Made by a program: the position numbers and the translations under genes. The notes under the pieces are model-generated. The model was not told the origin of the DNA and did not search any database. It saw only the letters and a list, made by a program, of their open reading frames with translations. From NCBI RefSeq assembly GCF_009729555.1, contig NZ_WODC01000007.1, positions 142,551-206,550 on the forward strand: a DNA stretch of 64,000 nucleotides, read 5' to 3'. Origin of the DNA: Pseudodesulfovibrio alkaliphilus. Lineage in GTDB: Bacteria; Desulfobacterota; Desulfovibrionia; Desulfovibrionales; Desulfovibrionaceae. This document shows, one piece after another, positions 44,254 through 52,782 of the stretch (position 1 is the stretch's first letter; each line of letters opens with the position of its first letter).

Positions 44254-46500
44254 TTATTCCGGCGAGATGACCTTTCTCGGCTTACTCCCGTCCTGTGGGC
44301 CGAGCAAGCCGTCCATCTCCATCTGTTCAATATACCTTGCCGCTCGGTTGAAGCCGATGCGGAAGCGGCGCTGGAGCAGCGATATGGACGCCTTGCCCTG
44401 GCTCAACACGAACTGCACCGCCTCGCCATACACAGGGTCGTCGGACTCGCTGATCAGTTCGGCCCCTTCCCCGCCCGAAGCGTCCTTCTTCCAGTCCGAA
44501 AAATCCAGCTCAAACTCCTGAGGCTGGCTCTCGCGCCAAAAGTCGACAACGTGCGCAATCTCCGCCTCGTCGACATAGGCGCCATGCATCCGCTTGAGCT
44601 TGCCGCCGCTTGGCTTGAAGAGCATATCGCCTTTGCCCAGCAACCGCTCCGCGCCCACGCTGTCGAGAATGGTGCGCGAATCGAACTTCGAGGTGACAAA
44701 GAACGAGATGCGCGTCGGGAAGTTGGCCTTGATCAGGCCGGTGACAACGTCCACGCTCGGTCTCTGGGTGGCCAGCACAAGATGGATGCCCGCGGCCCGA
44801 GCCAACTGGGCCAACCGGACGATGCACTGCTCCACCTCCTTGGCGGCGGTCATCATCAGGTCGGCCAATTCATCGATGATGATGACCAGATAGGGCATGG
44901 GCTTCATATGCTCGTATTCCTCGGGCATATTCTCGCCCATGTCGGCGATTTTTTTGTTGTATCCCTCAATGTTGCGTACACCGAGCTTGGCCATCTTCTC
45001 GTAGCGGCAATCCATCTCGAATACGGCCCACTCCAGGGCGCTCTTGGCCAGGCTCATCTCGGTGACCACCGGATGCACCAGATGCGGCAAGGCAGCATAA
45101 GGAGCCAGCTCGATGCGCTTGGGGTCCACCAGCAACAGCTTCACCTTGTCCGGGCCGGCCTTGTAGAGCAGACTCAAGAGAAAACCGTTGATACCCACGG
45201 ACTTGCCCGCGCCGGTGGCACCGGCCACGAGCAAGTGCGGCATCTTGGCCAGATCAGCCACCTTGGTGATGCCGTGGATGTCCTTGCCAAGGGCCAAAGT
45301 CAGCGGCGACTCGCTACTGGTGAACTCCCTGGACTCGATCACCTCGCGCAGATAAACGGTCTGACGGTCCACATTGGGAATTTCAATGCCCACACTGTCC
45401 TTGCCGGGAATCGGAGCCTCGATGCGCACGGATTCGGCCTTAAGAGCCAGAGCTATATCGTCGGTCAGATTCTCGATCCTGCTGACCTTGATGCCCGGCG
45501 CAGGCTTGAACTCGAACATGGTTACCACCGGCCCGGGAACCACCCGCTGAATCTCTCCCTGCACATTGAAATCGTTCAGGCATTCCTTGAGCCTGTCGGC
45601 CAGTGGTTGGAGCACTTCCTGGGTCTGGCTCGATGACTGTGGCGGAGACGGCGAAAGCAGATCAAGTCCCGGAAGCCCTCCTCCCTCCGAGACAGGACCG
45701 GAAGACGCGGCTTTGGCTGGCTTGGCCGGTTTTTGCCTGCGGACTGCGGGCGGGTTCCTGGAGGCGCTGTTGTCGGCCTCCTCAAGATCAATGAAACGGA
45801 CTTCGACATCCTCCTCCCCGGCCAGAATGTCCAGCCCGTCCTCGGCTTGGGCACGTTTCCTGGCGGCAACCCCTGCCTGCCTGCTTTCCCTGACACGGGC
45901 CAATCGCGCTGCCAGTGCTTCACGCAGCACGGCCACTCCAAGGAGCAGCCTGTTCCACAGCACGGTCCAACTGAATCCTGCCACGGCCTGAAAGGATATG
46001 ATGGTGATGAACGTCCACAAAAGCAGGGTACCTGCCGGACGCAAATAGGGCTGGGTCAAGCCGGTGACGATCTCGCGGCCAAAGAAGCCGCCGCCGAGAA
46101 GCCCATAGGCATCGGCGGGAATATCCACCAGCCAGGGGTGGGTGGCCCACGCCTCGAAGGCCACGAACAGCCCCACAAGACCTAACCAGCGGATCTTGGA
46201 AATCCGCATTCGACCGACAAATCGCGACAGCCCGAGATACAGGAAATAAAAAGGCCAGACCATGGCCCCCAGGCCAAACATCTCCACGAGAAACCCGGCG
46301 CAGTACGCCCCGGCCACGCCGACGACGTTGCGTACGCGCCACCCTTCGCTGACCGCCTGATTGAAGCTCGGATCGGCCGGGCTGAACGAAAGCAGACTCA
46401 GAAAGAGAAATGCGGAAAGGAAAAGGAAGAAAAGGCCGACAAATTCCCTGCCGTGTACCTTTCGCCTGGGTTGAGCCGCTGTAATCTGTCTTCTCGCCAT
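44254..46500 (-). CDS. ftsK: DNA translocase FtsK
   Basis: A 748-residue FtsK/SpoIIIE protein. Four membrane helices occupy residues about 20-180, a proline/alanine-rich linker follows, and the RecA-like motor carries Walker A VAGATGAGKSVGINGF near 433 and Walker B LVIIIDELADLMM near 537. The C-terminal gamma winged helix (SLLQRRFRIGFNRAARYIEQ) reads KOPS polarity signals. It positions chromosome ends and activates Xer recombination; a XerD-like gene is at 26715. Confidence 0.96.
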   Translation of the reverse strand: MARRQITAAQPRRKVHGREFVGLFFLFLSAFLFLSLLSFSPADPSFNQAVSEGWRVRNVVGVAGAYCAGFLVEMFGLGAMVWPFYFLYLGLSRFVGRMRISKIRWLGLVGLFVAFEAWATHPWLVDIPADAYGLLGGGFFGREIVTGLTQPYLRPAGTLLLWTFITIISFQAVAGFSWTVLWNRLLLGVAVLREALAARLARVRESRQAGVAARKRAQAEDGLDILAGEEDVEVRFIDLEEADNSASRNPPAVRRQKPAKPAKAASSGPVSEGGGLPGLDLLSPSPPQSSSQTQEVLQPLADRLKECLNDFNVQGEIQRVVPGPVVTMFEFKPAPGIKVSRIENLTDDIALALKAESVRIEAPIPGKDSVGIEIPNVDRQTVYLREVIESREFTSSESPLTLALGKDIHGITKVADLAKMPHLLVAGATGAGKSVGINGFLLSLLYKAGPDKVKLLLVDPKRIELAPYAALPHLVHPVVTEMSLAKSALEWAVFEMDCRYEKMAKLGVRNIEGYNKKIADMGENMPEEYEHMKPMPYLVIIIDELADLMMTAAKEVEQCIVRLAQLARAAGIHLVLATQRPSVDVVTGLIKANFPTRISFFVTSKFDSRTILDSVGAERLLGKGDMLFKPSGGKLKRMHGAYVDEAEIAHVVDFWRESQPQEFELDFSDWKKDASGGEGAELISESDDPVYGEAVQFVLSQGKASISLLQRRFRIGFNRAARYIEQMEMDGLLGPQDGSKPRKVISPE

Positions 46501-46515
46501 TGATCCCCGCTTTTG

Positions 46516-46556
46516 AAAAAAAGGTCCTGGACAGCGAGCCGTCCACGACCTTTTTC
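46516..46556. terminator. Bidirectional-looking terminator between efp and ftsK
   Basis: AAAAAGGTCCTGGAC and GTCCACGACCTTTTT form a stem of about 15 bp with one mismatch and an eight-base loop. For the minus-strand efp it ends in a T run (TTTTTT). Confidence 0.8.
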
Positions 46557-46589
46557 TAAGCTATGTTCGCAACGTGTCGCAAGTCGGGC

Positions 46590-47147
46590 TTATTCGCGTC
46601 CGAGGTATTCGCCGCTGCGAGTATCCACCTTGATCAAGTCCCCCGCATTGATGAACAGCGGCACGTTGACCTGAATGCCGGTCTCCAGCGTGGCAGGCTT
46701 GGTGGCATTGCTCACGCGGTCGCCCTGTATGCCGGGGTCGGTCTGGGCCACCTTGAGATTGACATTGGCCGGAAGGTCGACGCCGATCAACTCACCATTG
46801 TAAAGCAGAACCTTGACCGTGTCGCCCTCTTTGATGTAGCCGCCTGCCTCGCCGACATTCTCGCCCGAGACATGCATCTGCTCATAGCTTTCAAGGTCCA
46901 TGAACACGAAGTCCGTGCCTTCCTTGTAGATGAACTGCATGTTGACCACGGCCATGTCGGGTTTTTTGACTTTCTCGCCGGAGCGAAAGGTCTTGTCCAG
47001 CACCTGTCCGGTCTTCATGTGGCGCAGCTTGGTCCGCACCATGGCCCCGCCCTTGCCGGGCTTGAAGTGCTGAAATTCAATGATCTCGAACGGTTTTCCG
47101 TCGATCTCGATTTTCAGGCCAGTCCTGAAATCCTTGGTCGATATCAT
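46590..47147 (-). CDS. efp: Translation elongation factor P
   Basis: A 185-residue EF-P. The loop [14 protein letters not shown] contains Lys32, the position modified by lysylation or other routes in many bacteria, and the three OB-like domains continue to [24 protein letters not shown]. It relieves ribosome stalling at polyproline. ATG 47147 has CGGAG five bases upstream. No epmA/epmB genes are near. Confidence 0.96.
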   Translation of the reverse strand: MISTKDFRTGLKIEIDGKPFEIIEFQHFKPGKGGAMVRTKLRHMKTGQVLDKTFRSGEKVKKPDMAVVNMQFIYKEGTDFVFMDLESYEQMHVSGENVGEAGGYIKEGDTVKVLLYNGELIGVDLPANVNLKVAQTDPGIQGDRVSNATKPATLETGIQVNVPLFINAGDLIKVDTRSGEYLGRE

Positions 47148-47194
47148 GATCGCTCCGAAACGTCGGACCCCGGACATGCCGGGGTGGTTGTCAG

Positions 47195-47662
47195 TTAATC
47201 CGATTGTCCGGCAAGGCGCTGATGCAGCGCCTGGACAGCAAGCCCATACCCCAGAATCCCGAAACCGGCAATAACGCCGACGCACCGCCCCCCCATCAGG
47301 CTTTGCTGCCGCAAGGGCTGATCGGTCCGCGCCCAGATGTTGCTAATGTGGACCTCCACGCAGGGGACGCCGATCCAGGCCAGGCAGTCGGCAATGGCAA
47401 GACTGGTGTGGGTGTAGGCCCCTGCGTTGAAAACAATTCCCGCCGTGCCATCGACCCGGGTCTGCTCCAGACGGTCCACGAGCGCCCCTTCGGAATTGGA
47501 TTGGAAATGGCTCAGGACGATGTCGTCAGCGCTCCCGCCCATGAGGGTGCGGACAATGCCGGGCAGGTCGTCCATGGTCTGGGAGCCGTAGATCTCCGGC
47601 TGCCGTCTGCCGATATGCCCCAGGTTCGGGCCGTTGAGTATCAAGATGTCGAATTTGGTCAT
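47195..47662 (-). CDS. aroQ: Type II 3-dehydroquinate dehydratase
   Basis: A 155-residue dehydroquinase of the AroQ class. [20 protein letters not shown] includes the catalytic tyrosine (Tyr25) and arginine region, [17 protein letters not shown] the active-site loop, and [11 protein letters not shown] the conserved histidine block. It converts 3-dehydroquinate to 3-dehydroshikimate. ATG 47662 follows GGGGGGAG. efp starts 47 bases after its stop and may share the transcript. Confidence 0.93.
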   Translation of the reverse strand: MTKFDILILNGPNLGHIGRRQPEIYGSQTMDDLPGIVRTLMGGSADDIVLSHFQSNSEGALVDRLEQTRVDGTAGIVFNAGAYTHTSLAIADCLAWIGVPCVEVHISNIWARTDQPLRQQSLMGGRCVGVIAGFGILGYGLAVQALHQRLAGQSD

Positions 47663-47771
47663 GCGCTCCCCCCTGTTCCTGACCGGGTCGTGCCTCTCCT
47701 TGACGCGGCCGCGCAAAAAGAGAACATTGGGCTCTCACAAATACACGAGGACACGGATACGGTACCCCTTT

Positions 47772-48398
47772 ATGAACCGAACCATTGAGTTAGTCAAAAC
47801 AATATACGAAATCAAGCAGCTTGAGGAATTCCACGAGCCGCAGATAGCCCTTGCCGGACGCTCCAACGTGGGCAAGTCCTCTCTGGTCAACCGTCTGGCC
47901 GGGCGCAAATCCCTGGCCAAGATCAGCTCCAAGCCCGGAAAGACGCGCAGTCTCAACTACTACCGGGTCCAACCCGACGGCTTCTTTCTCGTGGATCTGC
48001 CCGGCTACGGCTATGCCAAATGCTCCAAGACCGAACGCGAGAAATGGGGCAGGCTCATCGAAGCTTACATGACCGCCAATCCCGCCCTCAAGGCAGTGGT
48101 GGTTCTGCTCGATTCACGCCTGACGCCGCAAAAACTCGACCTGGAGCTGACCTCCTATCTGCGCGGCCTGGGCATCCCGGTCATTCCGGTGCTGACCAAG
48201 GCGGACAAACCCAAACAGCGCGAACGAGCGGCCCTCCAGACCCAGTGGCGGGACATCCTTCAGCAGCTGCGCCTGCCCCTGCTCTTTTCCAGCAAAACGG
48301 GCATGGGCGAGGAAAAGCTGTGGAGCATCCTGGCAGAATACGCAGACGTGGCCGTCCCCAAACCCGACAGCCTTGAATCTGGCGACGAAACCAACTGA
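47772..48398 (+). CDS. engB: Ribosome biogenesis GTPase EngB (YsxC/YihA)
   Basis: A 208-residue TRAFAC GTPase. G1 GRSNVGKSSL is near residue 30, switch region KISSKPGKTRSLNYY, G3 DLPGYGYAKCSK, G4 TKADK and the G5-like SSKTGMG near the C terminus. It assists large-subunit assembly and is essential in many bacteria. The ATG at 47772 matches the family N terminus; upstream in-frame sequence overlaps aroQ in the opposite orientation. Transcribed divergently from aroQ. Confidence 0.93.
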   Translation: MNRTIELVKTIYEIKQLEEFHEPQIALAGRSNVGKSSLVNRLAGRKSLAKISSKPGKTRSLNYYRVQPDGFFLVDLPGYGYAKCSKTEREKWGRLIEAYMTANPALKAVVVLLDSRLTPQKLDLELTSYLRGLGIPVIPVLTKADKPKQRERAALQTQWRDILQQLRLPLLFSSKTGMGEEKLWSILAEYADVAVPKPDSLESGDETN

Positions 48399-48470
48399 AA
48401 TTCCTGAAAGAAATCGTTCAGCACGAGCGCGGCCCGTTTGACCGGCCCGACACCGAGCGCTCCGAACAGC

Positions 48471-49613
48471 CTAGGTTCTGGCCAGCCGCAGTCCGGCCCC
48501 CCAGGCCCGCAGGGTGGCCTTGAGTCCCGGCGCCGCAACCCAGATCAACCGCCCGGAGGCCAGCGCCCCCATGACGAAATTGCCGAGCCAAGCGGCCAGA
48601 AACGGCGGCAATACCGCCTGCTCCCCGGCCGTGGCCCCCACCGTATGGACCCCGTACTGCACAAAGATGAGAATCAGCGACAACCCGACATTGGCATAGA
48701 CATTTTCCGAGAAGGTAATCAGGGCCAATGCCAGCAGGGCCATGACGGATATGGAGAAGGCATAGGACCATTTGGCATGCCAGACCGTCTTCAGTATCTC
48801 CACGTTGGAGCCCGACTCCTCCAGCTTTTGAATGGCCTTGGAAAGTTCGAACAAGGGCAGGTCCGCAGTATCCCCCTTGAGCTCCACGGCGGCGTATGCC
48901 TTGAGATTCTGGCGCACCGAAAGAAACTGCGATGGTCGGCTGACCGAGGCAAAGGTGCGGGTGTCCAGTTCCTGAACATCTAGCAGCCCCCAGCCATGGT
49001 CGTCGACGAGGGCCCTTCTGGCCGTCAGGATGCGGATCAGGTCAAGGTTATCCGTGGCGAATTCGTAAACCGTGATGTCCACGGCCCGACTCATGCCTGG
49101 AAACGCTTCCCGTGCGAGCACAATGAACGGCCCATCCCTGAACCACAGATCCTTGATGACCAGCTCATCCACCTGGCGTTTCCGGACATCCTCTTTCCAG
49201 ATGCGGTTGGCCTCGTATTCGCCAAACACCCCGAGGAATTGGGAAAAGGCCATCTGCCCCATGCTCCAGATCACGGCATAGACCAAAAAAAAGCGTACGA
49301 ACCAGCCAAAGGAAACGCCCCCGGCCCGCAGAGCCAGCATCTCCCTGGTCCGGTTCAGGATGCCCAATTGCAGCACAAGGGCAAGCAGGAAAACCGCAGG
49401 AAGCAACTGGGAAATGATCATGGGGGTCTTGACGAGGAAGTAGAAGAGAATCGTCTCGACACCCAATCCGGCCTTGATGAAATCGTCGAGCCGGTCGAAG
49501 ATGTCGGATAGCAGGTAGATACATGTACCCGCAAAGAGACAAACGGCCATCAGGTAGAGGTTTTGCATGATCAGATAGCGTCCGAGCACGCCTATTCCGA
49601 AAAATGACCTCAT
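48471..49613 (-). CDS. lptG: LPS export ABC transporter permease LptG
   Basis: A 380-residue YjgP/YjgQ-family permease: three N-terminal helices (about 10-120), a periplasmic beta-jellyroll (about 130-270) and three C-terminal helices (about 285-375). LLPAVFLLALVLQLGILNRTREMLALRAGG is the coupling-helix region contacting LptB. The start overlaps the lptF stop as ATGA, so the two are made together for the LptB2FG complex. Which of the pair is LptF and which LptG is set by order and convention. Confidence 0.9.
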   Translation of the reverse strand: MRSFFGIGVLGRYLIMQNLYLMAVCLFAGTCIYLLSDIFDRLDDFIKAGLGVETILFYFLVKTPMIISQLLPAVFLLALVLQLGILNRTREMLALRAGGVSFGWFVRFFLVYAVIWSMGQMAFSQFLGVFGEYEANRIWKEDVRKRQVDELVIKDLWFRDGPFIVLAREAFPGMSRAVDITVYEFATDNLDLIRILTARRALVDDHGWGLLDVQELDTRTFASVSRPSQFLSVRQNLKAYAAVELKGDTADLPLFELSKAIQKLEESGSNVEILKTVWHAKWSYAFSISVMALLALALITFSENVYANVGLSLILIFVQYGVHTVGATAGEQAVLPPFLAAWLGNFVMGALASGRLIWVAAPGLKATLRAWGAGLRLART

Positions 49614-50776
49614 GCCCCGCTCCTCCGCCAGTTTCGCAGATGCGCCAGCCACTGCACCAGAGGCAGGCTGCGCTCCTGATTGGCAAACCGGATGCCCACC
49701 GCAGCCACCATCACATAGAGTACATTCGGAGCCCATAGTCCGTAAACAGGCGGAATGGAGCCTCCCTCGCCCATACTGACGCCGATGGAAAACATGCTGT
49801 AATACAAGATGAAAAGCCCCATGGCCAGGAGCAGACCATATTGCTGCTTGAGCCCCCGGAAGATGTAGGCCACAGGGATGGCGAACATGCCCAGTATCAG
49901 ACAACCCAACGGGAGCGTCAGCCGTTTGAAGTATTCGGTGTCCACCTTGCGCATAAATTGCTCCGACTGATAGGGGGCCAGGGTTGGGTCCTGCCTGATA
50001 CGGCTCAATTGGGCAAAGGTCATGTCCTTGGCCTTTTCCTCGCCGAAATTGTAGCCGCCGAGCAGCTCGGCCAGATCGAGCCTGATGGAATAGCTGCCAA
50101 ACCGCAGAACGTTGAGTTCATCATCGTTCTGCCGGAATATCTTGCCCCGGCTGAAGATGATGCGTACCTCGGCGGACTCAGGACTGGAAATAACCCTCGC
50201 CTCAGGCGCGACAACCACCACGGAAGCGCCGTCGATTGACTGGTCGCGCACAAAGGCGAACTTCAGTTCACCTGTTTCGTTGTTGACCTGATGTGCATAG
50301 AAGGTAATGCCCGGAAACTCCTTGTTGAACACTCCGGGCTGGAGGGCGAAGCGGGACTGAGACCGTGCGAACTCGTAGAGACTCGTCTTGAACATATCCA
50401 TTCCCCAGGCCAGGCCCCACATGGCGATGAAGAAGGTGAAAAGCATGCTCAAGACGCAAAAAAACACCGGGGCCGGAAGCATCCTGTAAAGACTCACGCC
50501 GTTGGCCTTCAAAGCGGTCAATTCGTTGTCGGTACTCATGCGCAAGAAGGTCAGAAACACGCTGAGCATGGTCGATATAGGTGCGACCAGCAACAAGAAG
50601 AACGGCGTAAGATAAAAGAATAATTCTAGAATATTTAGAAATCCGATATTCTGAGAGAGAAAGAGCGAGCGCAACTGAAGCATCCGGCCTATGAGGATAA
50701 GCCCCAGCAGACAGGAAACCGTCAGGCCGAACAGCTTCAGCAGTTCCTTGAATATCTGGCGATGGAGCAGTTTCAC
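49610..50776 (-). CDS. lptF: LPS export ABC transporter permease LptF
   Basis: A 388-residue YjgP/YjgQ-family permease with the same three-plus-three helix plan. TFLRMSTDNELTALKANGVSLYRML near residue 77 is the coupling helix, and the C-terminal helices include LPLGCLILGMFAIPVAYIFRG. It starts MKLLHRQIFKELLKLFGLTV. It overlaps the small gene upstream and lptG downstream by four bases each. Confidence 0.9.
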   Translation of the reverse strand: MKLLHRQIFKELLKLFGLTVSCLLGLILIGRMLQLRSLFLSQNIGFLNILELFFYLTPFFLLLVAPISTMLSVFLTFLRMSTDNELTALKANGVSLYRMLPAPVFFCVLSMLFTFFIAMWGLAWGMDMFKTSLYEFARSQSRFALQPGVFNKEFPGITFYAHQVNNETGELKFAFVRDQSIDGASVVVVAPEARVISSPESAEVRIIFSRGKIFRQNDDELNVLRFGSYSIRLDLAELLGGYNFGEEKAKDMTFAQLSRIRQDPTLAPYQSEQFMRKVDTEYFKRLTLPLGCLILGMFAIPVAYIFRGLKQQYGLLLAMGLFILYYSMFSIGVSMGEGGSIPPVYGLWAPNVLYVMVAAVGIRFANQERSLPLVQWLAHLRNWRRSGA

Positions 50777-50964
50777 CGGACTTGGCAGTCTTGGTTTTCC
50801 CTGAAAAATCTCTGGAGAAACTCCACATCAAGCGGACTTAAGTTGAAACGCGCCGCCGCTTCCTCGATGAGGGCCGGCAGCGTCCGGCCGCCCTCCTCCC
50901 GCTTCTCGCAAATCCAGGCGATGGCCTTGCGGGTCAGCTCGCTCGCGGGCATTATGGTGGTCAT
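50773..50964 (-). CDS. Small conserved-looking protein upstream of lptF
   Basis: A 63-residue soluble protein, unknown family. It has an amphipathic pattern with PASELTRKAIAWICEKREEGGRTL and ends LSPLDVEFLQRFF. A good ribosome binding site (GGGAGAAG) precedes the ATG, and its stop overlaps the lptF start as ATGA, so it leads the lptF-lptG unit and is translationally coupled. The coupling argues that it is real; no function can be given. Confidence 0.7.
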   Translation of the reverse strand: MTTIMPASELTRKAIAWICEKREEGGRTLPALIEEAAARFNLSPLDVEFLQRFFRENQDCQVR

Positions 50965-51128
50965 GGTCTTCTCCCGGGCTGTGGATGGATCAGATCAAGG
51001 AACTACACCAGCTTGCCGGGGGTTGCAAGACACTGTTTCTTAGGCTAGTCACCCAAGCACCCCCGATTATCCGGGGCGCGGCGCAAAAGAGCCGATCCAC
51101 CCGCATCATCAGCCAACAAGGGGTACGC

Positions 51129-51920
51129 ATGGCATCCTGGTACGTTGCGGTCATCCTCGGCGTGGTCGAGGGGCTGACCGAGTTTCTCCCGGTCTCCAGC
51201 ACCGGGCATCTCATTCTCGCCGGACACCTGCTGGACTTCACCGGCCCCAAGGCAGAAACCTTCGACATTGTCATCCAGCTCGGGGCCATTCTGGCCGTGC
51301 TCACCCTCTACCTCGACCGATTCACCGGCCTGCTCAAAAACGATCCGGCCCGGCCCTTCTCCGGGGTGCGCGGGCTGTGGCTCTTGTTTCTTACTTCGCT
51401 GCCCGCCTCGCTGCTGGGGCTGGCGACCCACAAATACATCAAGGCGTATCTGTTCAACCCGACAGCCGTGGCTTGCGCCCTTGGCGTCGGCGCCGTAATG
51501 ATTCTTGTGGTCGAGTCCGTCAAAAAGCCCGAAAAGACGACCTCCATTGATGAGATCACCCCGGCCCAGGCCCTGGGGGTCGGCCTGTTCCAGTGTCTGG
51601 CCCTATGGCCCGGATTCTCCCGGTCTGCGGCCACCATCATGGGCGGGATGCTGCTGGGCATGCGCCGCACCGTTGCCGCCGAATATTCCTTCATCGCGGC
51701 CGTGCCCATCATGTTTGCGGCCACGGGTTATGACTTCCTAAAGAATTACAATCTATTCGAACGAGAGGACATGATCTTTCTGGGCATCGGACTCGGCGTC
51801 TCCTTCATTGCCGCCTGGGTGGCCATCAAGGGATTCATCTATCTGCTCGGCCGCCTGACCCTGCGCCCATTTGCCTTGTACAGACTGGCGCTGGTCCCGC
51901 TCATTTTCCTCTTTTGGTAA
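51129..51920 (+). CDS. uppP: Undecaprenyl-diphosphate phosphatase UppP/BacA
   Basis: A 263-residue integral membrane phosphatase. The catalytic region VEGLTEFLPVSSTGHLIL at residues 14-31 and PGFSRSAATIMGGMLLGMRR near 161 are the two family signatures. About seven or eight helices are predicted. It recycles undecaprenyl pyrophosphate for peptidoglycan and LPS glycan synthesis. AAGGGG precedes ATG 51129; the longer in-frame extension from 50985 has no family match. Confidence 0.95.
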   Translation: MASWYVAVILGVVEGLTEFLPVSSTGHLILAGHLLDFTGPKAETFDIVIQLGAILAVLTLYLDRFTGLLKNDPARPFSGVRGLWLLFLTSLPASLLGLATHKYIKAYLFNPTAVACALGVGAVMILVVESVKKPEKTTSIDEITPAQALGVGLFQCLALWPGFSRSAATIMGGMLLGMRRTVAAEYSFIAAVPIMFAATGYDFLKNYNLFEREDMIFLGIGLGVSFIAAWVAIKGFIYLLGRLTLRPFALYRLALVPLIFLFW

Positions 51921-51956
51921 ATGATTTCATTTCAGTGTGCCCTGCGCACTTTTCCC

Positions 51957-51985
51957 TTGCCAAGCGAAGAGAGACGGTCTATAGA
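51957..51985 (+). promoter_or_regulatory. Likely sigma-70 promoter of tRNA-Met
   Basis: TTGCCA (51957-51962), a 17-base spacer and TATAGA (51980-51985). Transcription would start near 51992, about 20 bases before the mature tRNA. Confidence 0.65.
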
Positions 51986-52011
51986 CAACTTCCGCTTCGG
52001 CTGACAGACGT

Positions 52012-52088
52012 GGCGAGGTAGCTCAGTTGGTTAGAGCATGCGGCTCATATCCGCAGAGTCGGAGGTTCAAGTCCTCTCCTCGCTACCA
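52012..52088 (+). tRNA. tRNA-Met (anticodon CAT, elongator-like)
   Basis: 77 nt with encoded CCA. GGCGAGGTAGCTCAGTTGGT begins the acceptor and D arms; the anticodon stem-loop is TGCGG-CTCATAT-CCGCA (CAT), and the T arm GGAGGTTCAAGTCCTCT pairs. Overall it resembles elongator tRNA-Met; a lysidine-type tRNA-Ile2 would normally have a different acceptor sequence. It lacks the initiator-type C1:A72 mismatch. Confidence 0.93.
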
Positions 52089-52098
52089 GCACTCAAAG

Positions 52099-52130
52099 GC
52101 CCGCAAGGCATTGACCTTGCGGGCTTTTTC
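52099..52130 (+). terminator. Terminator after tRNA-Met
   Basis: GCCCGCAAGG-CATTGA-CCTTGCGGGC, a perfect 10-bp stem, followed by TTTTTCTTT. Confidence 0.92.
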
Positions 52131-52239
52131 TTTGCACTCAGACAAAACGGCGAGTCTGGTTGCCGGTCGAGTACAGCACCCCTGCACCGGAACGCGAACC
52201 GCAGGAGCAGCTCCTGATTCCGGCCCGACAAGAAACCCC

Positions 52240-52267
52240 TTGCCAACCTTGGGTGACGACTTATATA
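52240..52267 (+). promoter_or_regulatory. Likely sigma-70 promoter of ssrA
   Basis: TTGCCA (52240-52245), a 16-base spacer and TATATA (52262-52267). Transcription would start near 52275, giving a short leader that RNase P would remove. The -35 box is identical to that of the neighbouring tRNA-Met promoter. Confidence 0.55.
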
Positions 52268-52295
52268 GATCTGAGTCCGTTTTGATATTTGATAT

Positions 52296-52686
52296 GGGGG
52301 CGCACTGGTTTCGACGGGGATAGCAGAAGCCAGGGTTGCAGGCCGAGGTTGGTCGATGGCCTCGTAAAAATCGACCTAGCACACAAGTGCCAACAATGAC
52401 TACGACTACGCTATGGCTGCCTAGTTACTAGGTAACTGTAGTTCCAGGACATGATCCTGGCGGCTCCCTGGGCCTACGCCCGATAAACCAGGAGAGTCGA
52501 CGACACCCCTCGGGCTAGCTCTGCGCGGCCACCTGTCCCGCACCGAGCGAAACTTCAGGCAGGCATGGCATGCGGCCGCCCGGTCAGGGGCAATCCGCCT
52601 GCCGAGACAAGAAACCTGACCTAAGCCTGTAGACGCCTTGAGCCGATCGTTCTCGGACGGGGGTTCGACTCCCCCCGCCTCCACCA
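52296..52686 (+). ncRNA. ssrA: tmRNA
   Basis: A 391-nt one-piece tmRNA. The 5' GGGGGCG pairs with the 3' CGCCTCC (one G-U pair), followed by ACCA. GCACTGGTTTCGACGGGG and GGGGGTTCGACTCCCC form the tRNA-like domain. The tag reading frame is at 52389-52424, coding ANNDYDYAMAA then TAG, a Desulfovibrio-type proteolysis tag. The last 21 bases (52666-52686) are the island attachment site, and because the island copy restores the sequence, the tmRNA is intact. Its probable original terminator is now at 61263. Confidence 0.96.
52666..52686 (+). repeat. attL: island attachment site in the 3' end of ssrA
   Basis: The 21 bases CGACTCCCCCCGCCTCCACCA at the end of ssrA recur exactly at 61223-61243. The integrase gene begins 96 bases downstream, the usual layout for an ssrA-integrating element. 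Confidence 0.9.
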
Positions 52687-52711
52687 GTCAATTGTAAAGA
52701 TTGACTTTTTG
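52686..52711 (+). terminator. Small hairpin supplied by the island right after ssrA
   Basis: AGTCAAT (52686-52692), loop TGTAAAG, ATTGACT (52700-52706), followed by TTTT. A 7-bp AT-rich stem plus T run can act as a modest terminator for ssrA in place of the displaced native one. Confidence 0.6.
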
Positions 52712-52746
52712 TCAAAGAAAAGGTTCATAGCAAGCCATGTGCAAGG

Positions 52747-52773
52747 TTTTAGTACAAAACCTAGTACAAAAAG
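52747..52773 (+). repeat. Arm-type repeat pair near attL
   Basis: Two copies of AGTACAAAA (52751 and 52763), 12 bases apart, just before the integrase start. A matching pair lies near attR at 61155-61174. Candidate integrase or excisionase binding sites. Confidence 0.6.
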
Positions 52774-52782
52774 AGGTTAGCT

